64,000 bases of DNA from Strix aluco. Its lineage: Eukaryota > Chordata > Aves > Strigiformes > Strigidae. A program made the translations under genes and the position numbers. The notes beneath the pieces were generated by a model that saw only the letters and a program-made list of their open reading frames with translations, ran no database searches and was not told the origin of the DNA. Position 1 is the stretch's first letter. Each line of letters begins with the position of its first letter. The stretch lies in contig NC_133938.1 of the NCBI RefSeq assembly GCF_031877795.1, positions 12,432,920-12,496,919 of the forward strand, in the 5' to 3' direction. This document shows, in pieces, positions 14,516 to 28,802 of the stretch.

Positions 14516-16904
14516 GCTGGAAAAATATTGAGGGAAAGAAACTAAAGTTTTACAAGTTCAGTAGAAAGGTACTTATTGACGCAACTCCTTTTGTTTGGTC
14601 AACGCGCATTCACACACATTTTTCTCAGCTCTGCCACAATGCAATGTCCAATTATCTATGTTGTTCAGCTATGCCTCTGAAACACCCATATTAGCTTTGC
14701 TTTTCTGAGTGGCCACATGGACTTTCAGAGGACTTGCAGGGCCTCTGGAAAAGACAAAACCAAAACAAGAAAACCCACCCCAAAAACAGAAAGCAAAACC
14801 AACCCAGATCAGTGGACTACTTTAATCAAAATACCAAGACAAGGGAACAGCTTGCTTAAGAACAGTAATCCAGCATCCAGCAGTACCAGCATCACTGAAA
14901 CATCAAATGGTTTTGATGAAGATCATGTGAAACTGCCAACTCTATTTCTCCAAAAGCTGGAACTTCAGAAATTGAGAGCTGCCAAGAGCAACTCCCATAC
15001 TTAAATTAATTCAATTTGCACAAAGAAAACCCACTGTAATCTCGGAAAGACAAACCTTCCACAGCGCTCCATGACAGACCCTATTCCCTATTAGCATTTC
15101 AGCACCTGCTGAAGTGTGCTCCCAGCCAGGATTTCACGGGCTCACTGGGATTCACAAATTTTAGAGTTTTGCCATTTCTGGATTACTGCGCTAGCAGAAC
15201 TCCTTATAAAAGGCAACAGTCATTTTATTAACCTTATTCTAAAACAGCTGCCTCATCTAACACAACTTTATTTGACTGGCAAAAAAACCCAACAGCTTGA
15301 TGCTGGCAGGTCTGGGATCAATTCAGAAATGAAAAATGGCCTCTTCTTGGTTTGTGACAAGCCATCAACGTAGGCAACTTTTTGGCCCTAAGTTTGACTG
15401 TGAAATTGCCTGCACAACTGAACAGATGATAAGGAAAGAGAGGAGAGGATTAAGTGAAGGGAGACAGTGATGAGTAGGGCATTCCACAAATAAAGAATAT
15501 TGCAGAAACCTGAGACACCAGTTCACAAAACACAAAGGATGGCTGGCCATTCAGAGAAAGCACTGTATGTTTTCAAATGGCTTAAGCTGTTGGTTTTTAA
15601 AGTCGGGGTTTGGTTGTGGGGGAAGGGGTTCTTTTAGTTTTGTGAGGCTTTTAAACTTTAATAAAAGAACATCCTTCTCAGGCAGGATAACCTTGACATT
15701 CTTTCTAAACCATACTAAAACAAACATGCCCACTAATTCTCCCAAACCAAATCAAGTAATGGCAACACTAACCATAATAGATGCTATTCAACACGATACA
15801 CAAACCCGAGCATCTCAAGGCCAAGGACTCCATATGGAGAAATGCGAGCCAAAAGCAGGATTTAGGGCCAACTTCAAAATTGCACATATGGAAGAGAACT
15901 GCAACCACCTTAAGATCCTCACTGCATCCAAGCCGGCAGTTATCGCCCACTCCAGGCCCACAGACACTTGAGAGAAGGAAATGAGATTTATCAGTTGCAG
16001 CAGACCACTTTCCCACAGCTGGTTTTAATTAAGCTAATTTGGTGGTAGTGACTAACAGCAAGCAGAGCCTTCTCACATCACTTCGCAAGTATTTTTGCCA
16101 ACACTTCACCATCTGTGCTGACCAGGAATACCAGATACTAACTAGGATATATTCTGCCATTCTGCCTGAGGTACACCATTTAAGAGTGGTGTATCCACTC
16201 CCCTTACATATCAGTTGGTACAGCCACTGCTTACAGGTAACCAACTGGGTGTGGGGAGAAAATGCAGAACTTGAAGAAAGGTACCGGACAACCTCCACTG
16301 ACAAAAAACACTCCTGAGAAGGCAACTGGATCACTTGCCAGAATCCCATTATACCTTGGCTATACCATGCTACATGAAACTTATTAATGACCATATGGAT
16401 ATTGAACAGATTCTGGAGCTCTGAGAAACAGAACAGCCTATAATTCCTAGGCTAGTTGTGCAGTTGACTCTTCTAGGCCAGTTTTTCTTTCATGGATACA
16501 TACAGGATAGGATAGTTTTACCATGAAGAAATGCTTTGGGTTATACCATGATCTCAGAACAAGCCAGGGCATAGCTAGACTGTGCAAATTTAAGCCCCAT
16601 TTCTAGGCACACATAAGGGGATGGAAGTGGGTCCAGCAAGGGAGTCATTTTAATGACATCTAACTAGATGAAAGTTTTGGTACCAGCATTGGTACGTAAG
16701 ACCAACACACATAAGGACCAGATGGATCAGCTAAGAACGTGCCAAAAGAAAGTATAGCCCACTGCAGGAACATTTAGCACTTATCCAGACCTGGCCTGTC
16801 TGGTTCACTCAAGGTATGAATTTCAGGTACAAATATCTCTAGTTCAGATTAAAACACACGACCTAACCAGCTTACCACAAACACAGGCTGAGGTATTAAC
16901 GCTA

Positions 16905-18045
16905 CTGATGTTCAAGCCAGAGAAGTCACAGAACAAAGCCTTAAGTCACAACCAAGGCAAAGGAAACAAGGTAAATTACAGGATCGTGTCTGGGCTTCAG
17001 AAGAGCAGAATTCAGCCTATTCAGGGACCTGCTTCAGAGAAACGCATAGGATATGGGCCTGAAGAGAAGACAGGTTGGTTGATTTTGAAGGAGAACCTCG
17101 CTCAAGAAACATCCAGGCCAATGTGCAGGAAATCAAGCAAAGGCACCGGGAGACCTGCATGGATGAACAAGGAGCTTCTGACAGAACTTAAAAGAAGGCA
17201 TATGAGAGGTGAGAGCAGGGTCAGGTGAGCTAGGACAAATATAGACACACTGCCCTGGCGTGCAAAGACGGGCTTAGGAAGGTCAAAACCTGCCTGGAGT
17301 TGAAAATGGTGAAAGACATGAACAAGAAGTACTTCTACAGGTAATTTAGCAGCTAAAGGAAAACTAGGGAAAAATGTGGGCCTCCTGCTGACAAAAAGAG
17401 TGGAAAAGGCCTGGTGAAACAGGCAGACAGATCTCATGAAGCTCAGCAAAGGAAAATGCAAAGTCCTGCTCCCGGGGAGGAATAACTCTATGCTGTACAG
17501 GCTGGGTGCCATCCTACTGGAAAACAGCTTTGCAAAGAAGGACCTGGGAGTCCTGGTGGAACAGCTGAACTGAGCCAGCAACGTGCCCTGGTGGCAAAGG
17601 CAGCCAACAGCATCCCGGGCTGCATTAGGCAGAGGCGAGGGAAGGGATCCTTCACCTCTGCTCAGCACTGGGGAGGCACTGCCAGAGGACTGGGTCCAGC
17701 ACTGGGCTCCCCACTACAAGAGAGACCTGTTGGAGTCAGTCCAGCAAACTAAAATGATTAACGGATTGGAGCATCTGCCATGTGAGAGACAGAGAGCTGG
17801 AATTGTTTAGCCTTGAGTAGAGAAGACTCAGGAGGATCTTAGTAATGTAACCTGATGGGAAGGAATAAAGAAGGCAGAGATGGACTCTTCTCAAAGGTGC
17901 CCAGTGAAAGGATGAGAGGCAATGGAAACAAACTGAAAAGCAGGAAATTCTATTTAAACATAAGAAAAAACACAATTGTATTGTGAGGGTGAAGTTCATC
18001 TCCAGAAGTGCCTTCTAGTCTCAACTATTCTGTGATTCTGTGAAA
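16905..18045 (+). mobile_element. CR1 LINE, internally deleted and degenerate, about 1.14 kb
   Basis: The left part (about 16.9-17.4 kb) matches the CR1 ORF2 segment just before the reverse transcriptase. It includes a TTCAGGGACCTGCTT stretch, a reading with RPAWMNKELL, the CTACAGGTA segment and the AAAATGTGGGCC segment. The right part (about 17.42-18.05 kb) matches the ORF2 end and 3' tail, with a GCTGTACAGGCTGGGTGCC-like stretch and a terminus containing two ATTCTGTG units. The catalytic reverse transcriptase core between them is missing, so the copy is internally deleted or is two fused fragments. The frame is broken repeatedly, and no functional protein remains. It is inserted in ST3GAL3 intron 2, antisense to the gene. 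The CR1 assignment rests on remembered consensus patterns; the exact subfamily is not determined. Confidence 0.85.
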
Positions 18046-21000
18046 CACCCTTGTTCTAAATCAGCATTGCTCTCAGGATTTTAGTGCAAAGTACCTCCCC
18101 TCACATTAGACTGATTCAGAACAAATTGAATGCAGGAGTCAACTGCAAAAAAGACAAACCTTCCAGTCTGCTAGTAATACTATGCCAGGCAAGAAGTCTT
18201 AACAACCCATTTCAAAGTGAGAACTGAATTTATCATGAGTTGAGCACAGGATAAATCTAGTAACTATAAGGTTAGGGTTCACTTACAAAGAATTTCCTTC
18301 CTCAGATAATGGAATGTATTGTTATGGCTATTATTTGAGTCCAAGAGTGAAAATCCAATCATGATCCTGTTGAAGCCATGACTATTACCCATAATAAACT
18401 GTTCTTTACTACTGGCTCTCACAAGAGGAGCAGCCACTTAAATACAACAGTGTGCAAACTGGACTGTTCTGGCCAGGAAACACCCAAGTTAGCTCACAGG
18501 ATCGAGGCAGTTTCTCTGCAGTTGTTCAATATACTCAACATGACTGAAGTGTCCTGCACTGACAACTTCCCCCACCAAATTTCACCCATTAGAAGATTTC
18601 AAGCAGATGGATTATTAATACCCCATGTTCTGCTAGTGACAATTTAAACAGTAATGCCACAGAAGGCACAGCTTCACGACACAGCCCCAAACAGACCCTG
18701 AACCTATTCCCCCATGTCCCTTCCTTTAAGCCATCACAAAGACTCCCCTGGTTGAAAGGTCAAACTGGCAGAACCTTTCCCTTTTGGTCTTCTGCAGTTT
18801 TAGAGTAAGGTGGCATGGTTTGTCACACAGTCAGTCAAACAGAAAAAGCTGGCTCAAGGTAAGCAGTAGAAACAAGGGTTAGGGTTGAAGCTCAGAGAGC
18901 ATGAGTGATGTCTCAAAACACATTTATAACCACTGCTAGCAGTGCTTTCGGTAGCCAAAGCCCAAAAGCACACCAATACCTTTCTATCCCCTCCTCCTCC
19001 ATCTGAGCTCAACTCCTATCAGACATCTCTCCTGTTTTCAGCTCCAAACTGACTCCATCACTAAAAGCTACCCTACCATCCCAGAAACATGCAGAAGAAT
19101 GCAGACAGATTGGGGAAACAGTTATCAGGGGCCTATGAATAAATTTTCAAGCTTGTCTACATAAAATCTTCTCCCAATGAAATCACACTGTAGTACCAGT
19201 AAAATTATCTATGTGGGCAAACCATAATGAAAGGTAGATTCAGCAGCTGAAGAACTTGGGGCTTCAATGAGTTTGCTATCATATCTAGTATATCTTGTAC
19301 CTACGAGGCATCTTTTCTGACATTATGGTTTAAATCAGTTTACCAAGTGGAAAACTTTACTCACAAAGTAGTTTTTGCCAGAATATCAAATAAACCTATA
19401 TTAGGATTTCTAACAGTGCAAGTACATTACAGTACAGTTAGAATATGGCAGTGACCAAACTGAAGGTGTCTCGCTCCCATCAGGATTACCAATTCCACCT
19501 CCAAATTAACACCAACCCCAAGGTGTACTTACACAGTACTTTGGCAGCAAAGCAAAATTAAGGAAATTTTCACACCCAGTGTGGCCCAGCACATCACTGC
19601 AACTCCCCCCAGCACAGCTGTGCCCAAAACAGCTGCTCACAGGGTAAGGAGAGGTTATAAACCACATTACTATAAAAATATGGGACAAAACCCACCAAAA
19701 ATACTATTATGCAGTTACTTACAGGAGATTTGCCACCAAAATCAACATACCATACCATGTAGCTATACCCTCAGAAACTTAGATTTGTAAAGCTCAGGTC
19801 CTTTCCACAGAACTGAAATAATCCTGGCAAAGCAGTAACATTCCTTAAAAGCAGGTCTTAAGTAACTGCACACCTGTCGACATTCAAATAAAACACAACT
19901 CTGGTGAACCGCAGCCAGAGACTATGTAACAATGTGGTAAATAAAACAGAGGAGTAAGGCTGTCCAACAGAAGAGATGAAATAATTACAACTTTGTTCCC
20001 AAACCATTACTGCTTTTTTATACTTTGTCTCCAGAAGAAAAACTCTCTGGAAAGCTGTCCAGCATAATCAACACCTCAATCTAGAATAAAGAAGGAACAG
20101 TCTCCCCACAACAGGGAAGGAAAAACAAGCTATATCAGAAGACACATCTTTTAAGCACTTTGTGACAGCAAAAGTAATGAAGAAACATTCGTACTTAATT
20201 AGGGGACTGTCCACAAAGCTACTTAGTAAATCCATAAATGGATGGGATGAAAACGAGGTGGCGACCCAAAGATGACTACGTGATAACACGTCAACAGTTC
20301 CAATGACCGATATATTAGGAGCAAAAAAATCCAAGCTCCATGTGAAAAAAATCATTTTTATCTTACACCAACAGTACCCTCTACTGTTACAAAGCAGCAT
20401 AGCATAAGACGAAGCCCAGTCCTGACCATCAGAACACCCGATGCATCTAGATCACGTACCTAGCTTTATTTATTAACATCCTGTAAAGATGTTCCAAGTT
20501 TCTTCCCAAAACAGAGCCAGGTGTTGATTTGGTTACAATGTTAATCTATTTCTTTTCCCAAGATCTTTTTTCTATGATTGGAAACAGATAGTTTTAGCCT
20601 CAAAAATAATGTTAACATTTAAAAAAATTTAAAAAAAAAAAAAATTGAAGACTATCCTCTAAGGAAGACCAGAGCCAGTCAACACCCAGTAATATTTTCT
20701 GGGTTATTTCTGTAAAGCCAAAAGTGGCTTTTAGATTTTAAAATCAGTGCATCATCCAACAGTCACACATCATAGAGAAATCCAAATATTCTATCAGAAG
20801 GGTCTTCAAAAAGCAACTTGAAGGCTACATCCCATCTGAAAATGCCCCCAAGGGTAACAACAAAGGCAGACTCCTCTACTTCTGATATCCTATGACCACC
20901 CACCATCCCCATGCTGGCAGAAGGACCATCACATTGCAGATCCAGCACAGCAATGGGGAGATGAGGCAGAGAGTCCTTTGGCTTCTCCTTGGGATGAAGT

Positions 21001-24000
21001 TTCCAGACCCATTCACAGAGGGTCACTGTGAAGCTTCAGCACAAGCCGTGAGCTTCAGGAAGCACCGGCCTTGCAGTGCCTAGCTGATGATCTTTATTGG
21101 CAGAGAAATTCAGAAGCTGGGTATACATACTGTTCTTACTGTGTGGAAAGCAAGGGGAGGGAGGACAAGCACAAACTATGAGAACTATAGGGGAAAAAAA
21201 TGCTCCTAAACTTGATTTGAAGCACAGGTATATTCATCACAGAATGCCTGTATGAACAAACAGCAAGGAGGAAAAGACATACAAGATGAAGGAATGCTCT
21301 AAGTAGATTATGTGGTTAAGATTACTGTCCCAAAACTGAACTGTGAATGAATACACTGAATTATAATCCAGAACGACACACCTGTCTTCAGAAAAAAATG
21401 AAAATAGAGAATAAAAATCCTTCAGTACAGAAAAGAAACAAACGTTGTACAACTTGCAACAGAAAAGAACCCTCTACTGCCTGATCTAGAAAGCGTTATC
21501 AGGGCAGGAATACACATGACAAAATTTCTACAGAGCTTGAAACTGAAAGAAAATCAACAAAACATGTTGTCCACAATGATATTGCCAACAAGACACTTCC
21601 GCTCAGTTCAGTGTCTTTTTTTAAAGAGATGGGAGACAGCAGTCAATTGCCTTCGACCAAAGGCAACAACCTAAGCTTCAAAGATGGTTTCATGTCTCTC
21701 CATGAGAGCAGACTCAGAACCACATTTTTACACATTCCATAGCAACAGCAACAAGACATCCAAGTATACGGCAAGTATACAAATATTTGAATCTTGGCAA
21801 GGGAACACAGTACTTCCAAGCGGACATAATGGTGTTACAATGAGTTACAGTGAACAACAAGCTGATCTGAATCAGCACCATGATACTGAAACCCCAGTGT
21901 CTCTGCACTGAAAAGCATGAAGTAGAGCATAACTGCAAGCCACATTTTTCTACTCCACTCATACAGACATAGCCTCCAAAGAAATCTATTCTGGAGTACC
22001 ACGCTCCAAGAAACATATGCACAAGTAGTAGAGTCTTTAGAAGGAAGAATGATCAGATTGCAGAATATTTTCTCCACTAGAAACATTAAAAATCACAAAT
22101 CTGAAGAAAGTAACACTGAAAGAAGCCTATCAACTAATCTAATATACATAAACACATGGGGGGCAGGGGGGAAGGTGAGGATCAGAAAAGCATACAATTG
22201 ACTTGACTGTGGCCAAAGTGATTTAGAGTAGACATCAGGAAATATCTGTCTACAGGGAAGAATAATTAAGGACTGTGATAGATTGTCCAAGTTTCCATCA
22301 TTAGATTTTTATAGAGTACTTCTGACATATGTTGGCATAAAATGATGTCAAAAATATTGTTTCTAAAAGCGCAGAGAAAGACCTCCTGCAGTTCTTTCCA
22401 AGGCTATTTTCTACAATTTCCTATGAAGGAAAACATTTTGAGTGGCCACTGTTAAAAAACACAGCTTCTAAAATGAGTAGCAATATTTAAGATCAGATAA
22501 GCAAGAAAATAAACAGTACTAGAAATGAAGTATATTAATCTACACCAAAAAAAATATAGGACAATCATTTTACAAATTAAATATTTACTCAAGTATCTCA
22601 GAAAGTAACTAAACAGTTATACAACAGGAAACTGCCTCGCAGTTTCGGCTCACTCTCAGTTGGTTTTTAATGCCAGTGAGGTAGCTGGGCTGAAAGACAG
22701 AACACCAGGAGTACAAAAATGCAAGACAGTGGCACTGAGATGCATAACATAAATAAGTGAAATTTTAGCAGTTAAAAATAAATATTATTTTTTTAAAACT
22801 TAAATACATATTTTGGAACTTAACACCATCCTTTCTTTACCTACAGATTTGCTGTTCGGGACTGCTATTCTCACATCTTTATCTTTCTGCTGGTTTTAAA
22901 AAACTTTCTGCTTTAAAAAAAAAAGAATTAAGTTTCATGCATTTTTAACATCAGGACAGCAATAAGGAGGTTTCTACCTTATGGAAGAAGACACATTATT
23001 TTCAATATAGCCCAAGTCCCAAGATGGTTACAAACACAGCAACATAATTTCTTTCTTAGTACAATTGCCCAGCATTCATCTAGAAATTTGAGACACTTTC
23101 AAGCCTGTCCTTTAAGAGAAGCCAAAAGCATTTGCCTTGATGGAGAAACAACATGGGGGAAAAGAGAAATTTAAAATTAACAACTTGGATTTGCTCCTAT
23201 CTTCAAGATGAAACTTCTAATATACAAGGGCCTCCAAGTGTTTACAATCCTGTCTGGGAGTACAGCATCCAATGTGCAATTTCAGGGGATTTATACCCCA
23301 TGTGATAGCATATAACAGCATTTCCCCAAACATTTTATGGGACCAGACAGACATTCCAGAGATGAGGCTTCACACTGTACAGGATGTAGGAAGGGAACCA
23401 CCCAGCAATCAATGCAAAATTAAGTCTTCTGGAAACATTCATCCCAATAGCTCCCACTGGACATGGACAAAGGAAATACCACAAATAATGTTTTTTTAAT
23501 TAAAATGTTTTATAAAGTATACACTGGCACATGCTAGGAGAAACTGATAAAAGTTCTTTTAAGAGAAGATAGTTTAGAAGATGAATATACTTCTCAACTC
23601 TTACTGAAAGAAAAGAGATTATGGTATTTGTCACTGATTATGAGCTTGCATGCTTTAGAAATCTCACCTTTGAAGGACAACAAGTGGAGCTGCTATGAAA
23701 GAGAGACACCCACTACTGTTGGTGTAGTCACTGCAGACAGACAATTGTGTGAAATGGCTAAAAGGACTCAAAACATAGATGAATTAGCAACATACTAGAC
23801 TATGGTCGCCATCAGCACATGTCTTATTGCACAACTGAGGGAATTCCTCAAGTGTTCCTACACCACAGAGAGTTTTGAATCAATGAAGCAATTCATGGGA
23901 GAAATTTAAACAGCTTAGTGTGGATCATTGACTTAAAAAAAATAAACTACCTCAAAAATAGTTTGGAAAATAACATCTGCACTGTATCAGAAACTGCAGA

Positions 24001-24739
24001 AACTAGGAGTTGAAAAAAGGTCCAGAAAATTGAAACATGACAGAATTAGCAATACAAACGTTCAAAAGTATTAGAAAACCCAAACATAAGTACACAAGGG
24101 AGGCAGTGAAGTACACTACTCCTTCTGGATGCACCACATCGCAGTCACACAACTTCTCTTGAAACTGGTTGCAAACCTAAATTTGCAGTCACTTCAGCGA
24201 AGATAAAACCTGTGTTCAACACTCCAAATATCTCCATATTTTTAGTCACAACCCAGACATGACTATCAACAGCTGGCAGCAGTAAAAGCAGTTCAAATGC
24301 AGCAGTGTTCACACCCAATCCAGCTATTTTCAGCAGCACTGTCTTCTCCAGAGGGAACCAGTTACCACATGCATGGCCTTCTTTGCAACCATCATCTTCA
24401 CACCAGTCCTTGACATCTGATTACACAGCAGTCTGTAACAGCCATCCTCTTCCAAACAGTTCTTTGTTATTCTGAGCTTACTAAATAGCTGCATGTCAAG
24501 TACTCGGAGCCTAAATTAGTAGTATTGCACAAACAGCCACTGCCTTTCCTCACTGACTTTCTCATCTGTCGAGCTCTGGCATTTCAAGACAGCCCTGATT
24601 ATCTTGGAATACCCCACACTTCTCACAGTGCCTTCAGGACTTCACTTTCTACCTACCATTACATTTACAGAAAAAAAAAAAAAAAGGCATATGGAAAACT
24701 TACTCAATGCCCATACCATCCTGTGAGTCCTTCAGGGCA

Positions 24740-24850
24740 AGGAAGCGACAACAGCCACAAGTTACAGGTTAGGAGGTTCAGACTGGACATTAGGAAAAAT
24801 TTCTCTACTATAGTACCATGGAACAGGTTGCCTAGAGAGGGTGTCTGTTG
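24740..24850 (+). mobile_element. CR1 LINE 3' fragment
   Basis: A stretch with the CR1 3'-region wording GGTTCAGACTGGACATTAGG, followed by a variant of the TTTCT...GGAACAGGTTGCC...GAGAGGGTG segment that ends in GTC. It lacks the terminal ATTCTGTG repeat. It is a short, old truncated piece in plus orientation, about 460 nt before a second CR1 piece in the same orientation. Confidence 0.8.
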
Positions 24851-25309
24851 CCTGAAGTCTGTTTATCTATTCATCCCCCTGTTCTATATTTCCTTAACAG
24901 TGACTGCTTTTGGACTGAGCCTCTTGAGAAGCAAAAGGCCTTTGTGGTAGCAACAGCATTACCTATACCATTATTGTATGTTCAATATCGTACATTCAAT
25001 GTTAAGTGCCCCTTCATTGATCTGGCATTTCTTCAGCAAGGTCCAATACAGGTACCATGCACCTCCAGTGCAACAAATGCACAATAAAGAGGTGTTTGAA
25101 ACAGAAGGTGAAATACCAGAAAGTATATGGAATTATTTAACTGACATGAAGGAGTAAAAAAAGTTGGGGGTGGGGAGGGGAACCACCCAAGACCACAAGC
25201 CCCTCCAAATGACAATAAGCCCTCTGTCTTAACACATCATGCCTGGCCTCTAGGAAGGGCTACAGACAAACAAGGGATTGTGCAGATGATCAAATACCAG
25301 AGCGCTAAC

Positions 25310-25715
25310 ACAAGACCTATGAGGAGAAACTGAGGGAACAAGGCTTGTTTAGCCTGCAGAAGACAAAGCTCTGGGGAGACAAAAGAGCAGCCCTCCAGCA
25401 CCTGCAGGAAAATTACCAAGAAAACAGAGCCTGGTTCCTGAAGTGTCACATGGTGGGATGATGAGAGGCAGTAAGCATAAGTTAAAACAAGAGAGGTTTG
25501 GACTGGATGTAAGGAAAAGTCTGTTCACCACGAAGACCGTGAAGCACTGGAAAAGGTTGTACAGAGAGGTTGCACAGTCTCCATTCTTAAAGGTTTTCAA
25601 ACCTGGCTGGATAAAGATCTGGTCTCACCTAATAACTGACACTGCTTTGACCAGGAGGTTGGACTAGAGACCCCCTTATGTTCATTCCAACTGGTGTTAT
25701 CCTATAATTTTGCGA
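25310..25715 (+). mobile_element. CR1 LINE 3' fragment, about 400 nt
   Basis: It begins with the CR1 segment reading GAGGAGAAACTGAGGGA...TTTAGCCTGCAGAAG. It continues through GGTTTGGACTGGATGTAAGG, a TTCACCACGAAGACCGTGAAGCA segment, and a GGTTGGACTAGAGACC...ATTCCAACTGG end. The last ATTCTRTG-type repeat is eroded to ATCCTATAATTTTG. It is 5'-truncated, as most CR1 copies are, non-coding, and antisense to ST3GAL3. It shares segments with the 24740-24850 piece, so the two are separate insertions rather than one split copy. Confidence 0.88.
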
Positions 25716-28700
25716 AGTCTTACTGAAAGACACTGAAAATTTTTGAAAGCTATTTTAAACCAGAAAGAATTGGACAGTAAAGGGCACATTAAGACTAATA
25801 AATGTATTTTCCTCTAGATCCTGGACACACAGTACAAGATGAAAACTCGTTTTTTCCACTTTTCACATGTTACACATGTGCACACAAATATGAGAGTATA
25901 CTGCAGTTACATTTAGTAAAAGAGCTCTTTTTACTAGTAAGCCTGCAATTATAATGGCTAAGTGGACCCAGAAAAAAAAAAATATCTGAATATAAACTCA
26001 GGTGAGAGAAAAGCAAAAATGATTCTGTTTTAAACAACAGAATAGAGATGGAGATTCTGCTCCAGAAAAACACTGCCTTCTTAATTTGCTAGTAAAGCAA
26101 ATCAGGAAGGGATCGATTGATTGGTGACTCCAACTTAGCCTTAATTTATTTCTCAGAATCAATCTGAACCAGAAGACAGAGTATTATTAAGCTTTTCTGA
26201 GTTTCAAAACAACGATATTAGAAAGTAACAGAGAAGAGACCAACACCAACCACAGCCTAATTCTGAATAGTTCCCAAGCCTAATTCCAAATTTAACCCTG
26301 CTTTGCTAGAATAAATCTACTTTCATCTTCCAGCTGATCTCCTATCAATAGTTACCACATGCGAATGTAACATGTACAACGATTAGTTGCTTTCAAAGAA
26401 ATAATGTAATATGTGCACTTAATCTTTTAGGTGCTTACAACATAGGAAACATTTGGAAAAGTGCAACAATTTGAAATAGGTTTCCTAAAAGGGTAGATTT
26501 GGAACCCAAAATCATCAGATGTCAATACACAGGAATTCCTCTGTCAAGAGCATCCACTACAAGACTAGGGCAAAAATTCACAGGAAAGGAATATGCCTCT
26601 ATTCAGTCACATCTGAGGCATCCTTAAAAGAAACCCTTCAATCAGAATATACTTTTTTCCTAGTAAGTTCACATAAAGAAGTTGAATCTTACTTCAAGTT
26701 ATTAATTCTTCTTCCAAATCTGGCTTTCTAAAATCTTGGTTAGTCAGCCATTCTTAGTTTTTCCAACCTCCATACAGATATTAAATTCTTTTCTCAACCC
26801 ATATAAATTCTTAAGACTCTTATCATAATTTCTACCCAGAGTTAAACATTCACTACACTATCTTAATCACTTTTAAAAAAAACCAAAACAAAACACCCAA
26901 ATAAAACACTCTGCCATTCATTTAGGGTAATTTTACCAAATTTTTCCAGAAAAACTAAATTATTTCCCCATCTTCTTAACTCATTTATGTTTTAACTAAT
27001 CTTTAGGGGTGCTTTTTCACACAACACCATTAGTTTGGAAATCTCCATACCATGGGAAGATGGCACCAGCAGCTTATATATTGGTTTGAAAAGTAGTCAG
27101 ACAGCTTTATGTCAGAAAATCTTAGCAGGCACTACTACAAGAAAAGACAACATATCTGTCTCAGGAAGTCAAAGGTCACACATTGCAGGAAGATAGGAAA
27201 GTGGGATGGGAGAAACAGCAGTAACCGCTAACCCCACTGACAGTTTTCTAAGACACCACGCTACTTGGAGCCCTGGTCTGACCAGACACAGCCATTCTTC
27301 CGTGAGACTGTTACCAGTGACAGAGGGGGAGAACTTACCCATACAGATTTTGCCATGAAACATGAAAAGAGATATACAACAGATGTTGTATATCTTAAAA
27401 CAACACAAACTTAACACAAACTTGCCTCCCAAAAAGTTTATTTTGCTTCTGTCTTTAAAGTACATGAAATTAACAGCAGCATTTGTTTTAAAAACTATAA
27501 GCATATCATCATCACTTGGCAGAAGACTTCAGCATTTTTTGGTCTTCAGTTCCCATATAAATGCTACCTGGTGAAAAGCAATTCAGATTATCAGATGTAT
27601 CTTTCATTCTTTATTCTCCTCTGCTTCAATGCCTGCAACAAGGATTTTGAGATTAGAAGCATCCAGATTTTCACCACAGCACCAACCCATAAAATAAGAT
27701 TACATTGTTAGAAGTTTTCTTCCTTCTCCTCCACTGGCAAGTCTTTTCAATAAAATGAGCCGTTCTGTACATAATTGAAGTAACAAAGCCTGGCTTCCCA
27801 AGAACTTTAGATTTGTCTAGATTTTCTTCCCTCTGCAGTAACACAAGAATGGTACTCCAAACCTTACATCCCTGTGTAATGTCTCCCACTCTCCCCAGGT
27901 TCTTTGGGCAAATGCGTAATTTCAACTGAATTTTAAAAAAAAACAACATTAATTCCAGCTATTAGGATAAGACAATAAATGACCTTCTGAATATGAGTGT
28001 CAGAAGGCAAAACCAGAAACTTGTCACAAGATGGGACTTGATCAGATTATGCAAATAGCTACTGGCAACAGTAGTGGACTGGATATGAATAGCAAGGTTC
28101 CTCCAAATTAAGTTACTCTAAAACCAAATGACTATAGCTTTGGGTTTTTTTAATGTAATATTTACTAAAGTTCACTCAGGGAATGGCAGCTGCCACTTTG
28201 TAACTGCAAAGGAAAGGAGAATGTTGCATTCTTCGATTTGTTTGTGGGTTGGGGTCTTTTTTTAAAATAATATTTATTCAACTTGCAATAGGTTTTGACG
28301 TGGCAGGGCAGTGCTGCTGAAGGGGTGAAGCAGAAGACATTTGCTGCCCTCCCGCGGTACCGGCAATAACCGCACGCTTCAACAAGCCACAGCCTTTCAA
28401 GCTCGACCCTTCACCTGCGTGGCTGCAAGAATATTTTAGCAAAAATACTGGTTTAAGCATGTCAGCCTGCCTGGTATGGATTAAAAATAACATTTGCTAA
28501 AGAGCTGGAGGGAGAGGGAAGAGAAGGCCCCTGTATTTTTACACTATATCAGTTTCCTCGTCCAATTCACTATACAAACAAGTTTTCCAGCATATCTGAA
28601 TGCAAGCCAGAGGAGCAGAAGCTGCTTAGCCATGAGCTCAGCAGAAACTTTTCCAGCACAGAAAGTCCAGAATTCATTTCACATTACCCACCCTATCATG

Positions 28701-28781
28701 TTATTTAGTCTTTACAAAGATTAAAAGCATTTAACAAAAAAAATTAGATCAGAGAGCCAAGCAAAAAACTTAATTCCTCAG

Positions 28782-28802
28782 AAAAAAAAAAAAAAAAAAA
28801 AA
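28782..28802. repeat. Poly(A) run, 21 nt
   Basis: An uninterrupted A run in ST3GAL3 intron 2. Another A-rich stretch follows at about 28858-28869. No retroposed body is recognisable upstream. Confidence 0.88.

Noticed and set aside
17102-17668. 188-codon minus-strand open frame
   Set aside because: It is the antisense of a CR1 element and has no independent support.
18877-18888. GGGTTAGGGTT telomere-like motif
   Set aside because: There are fewer than two full TTAGGG units, which is expected by chance. It is not an interstitial telomeric repeat.
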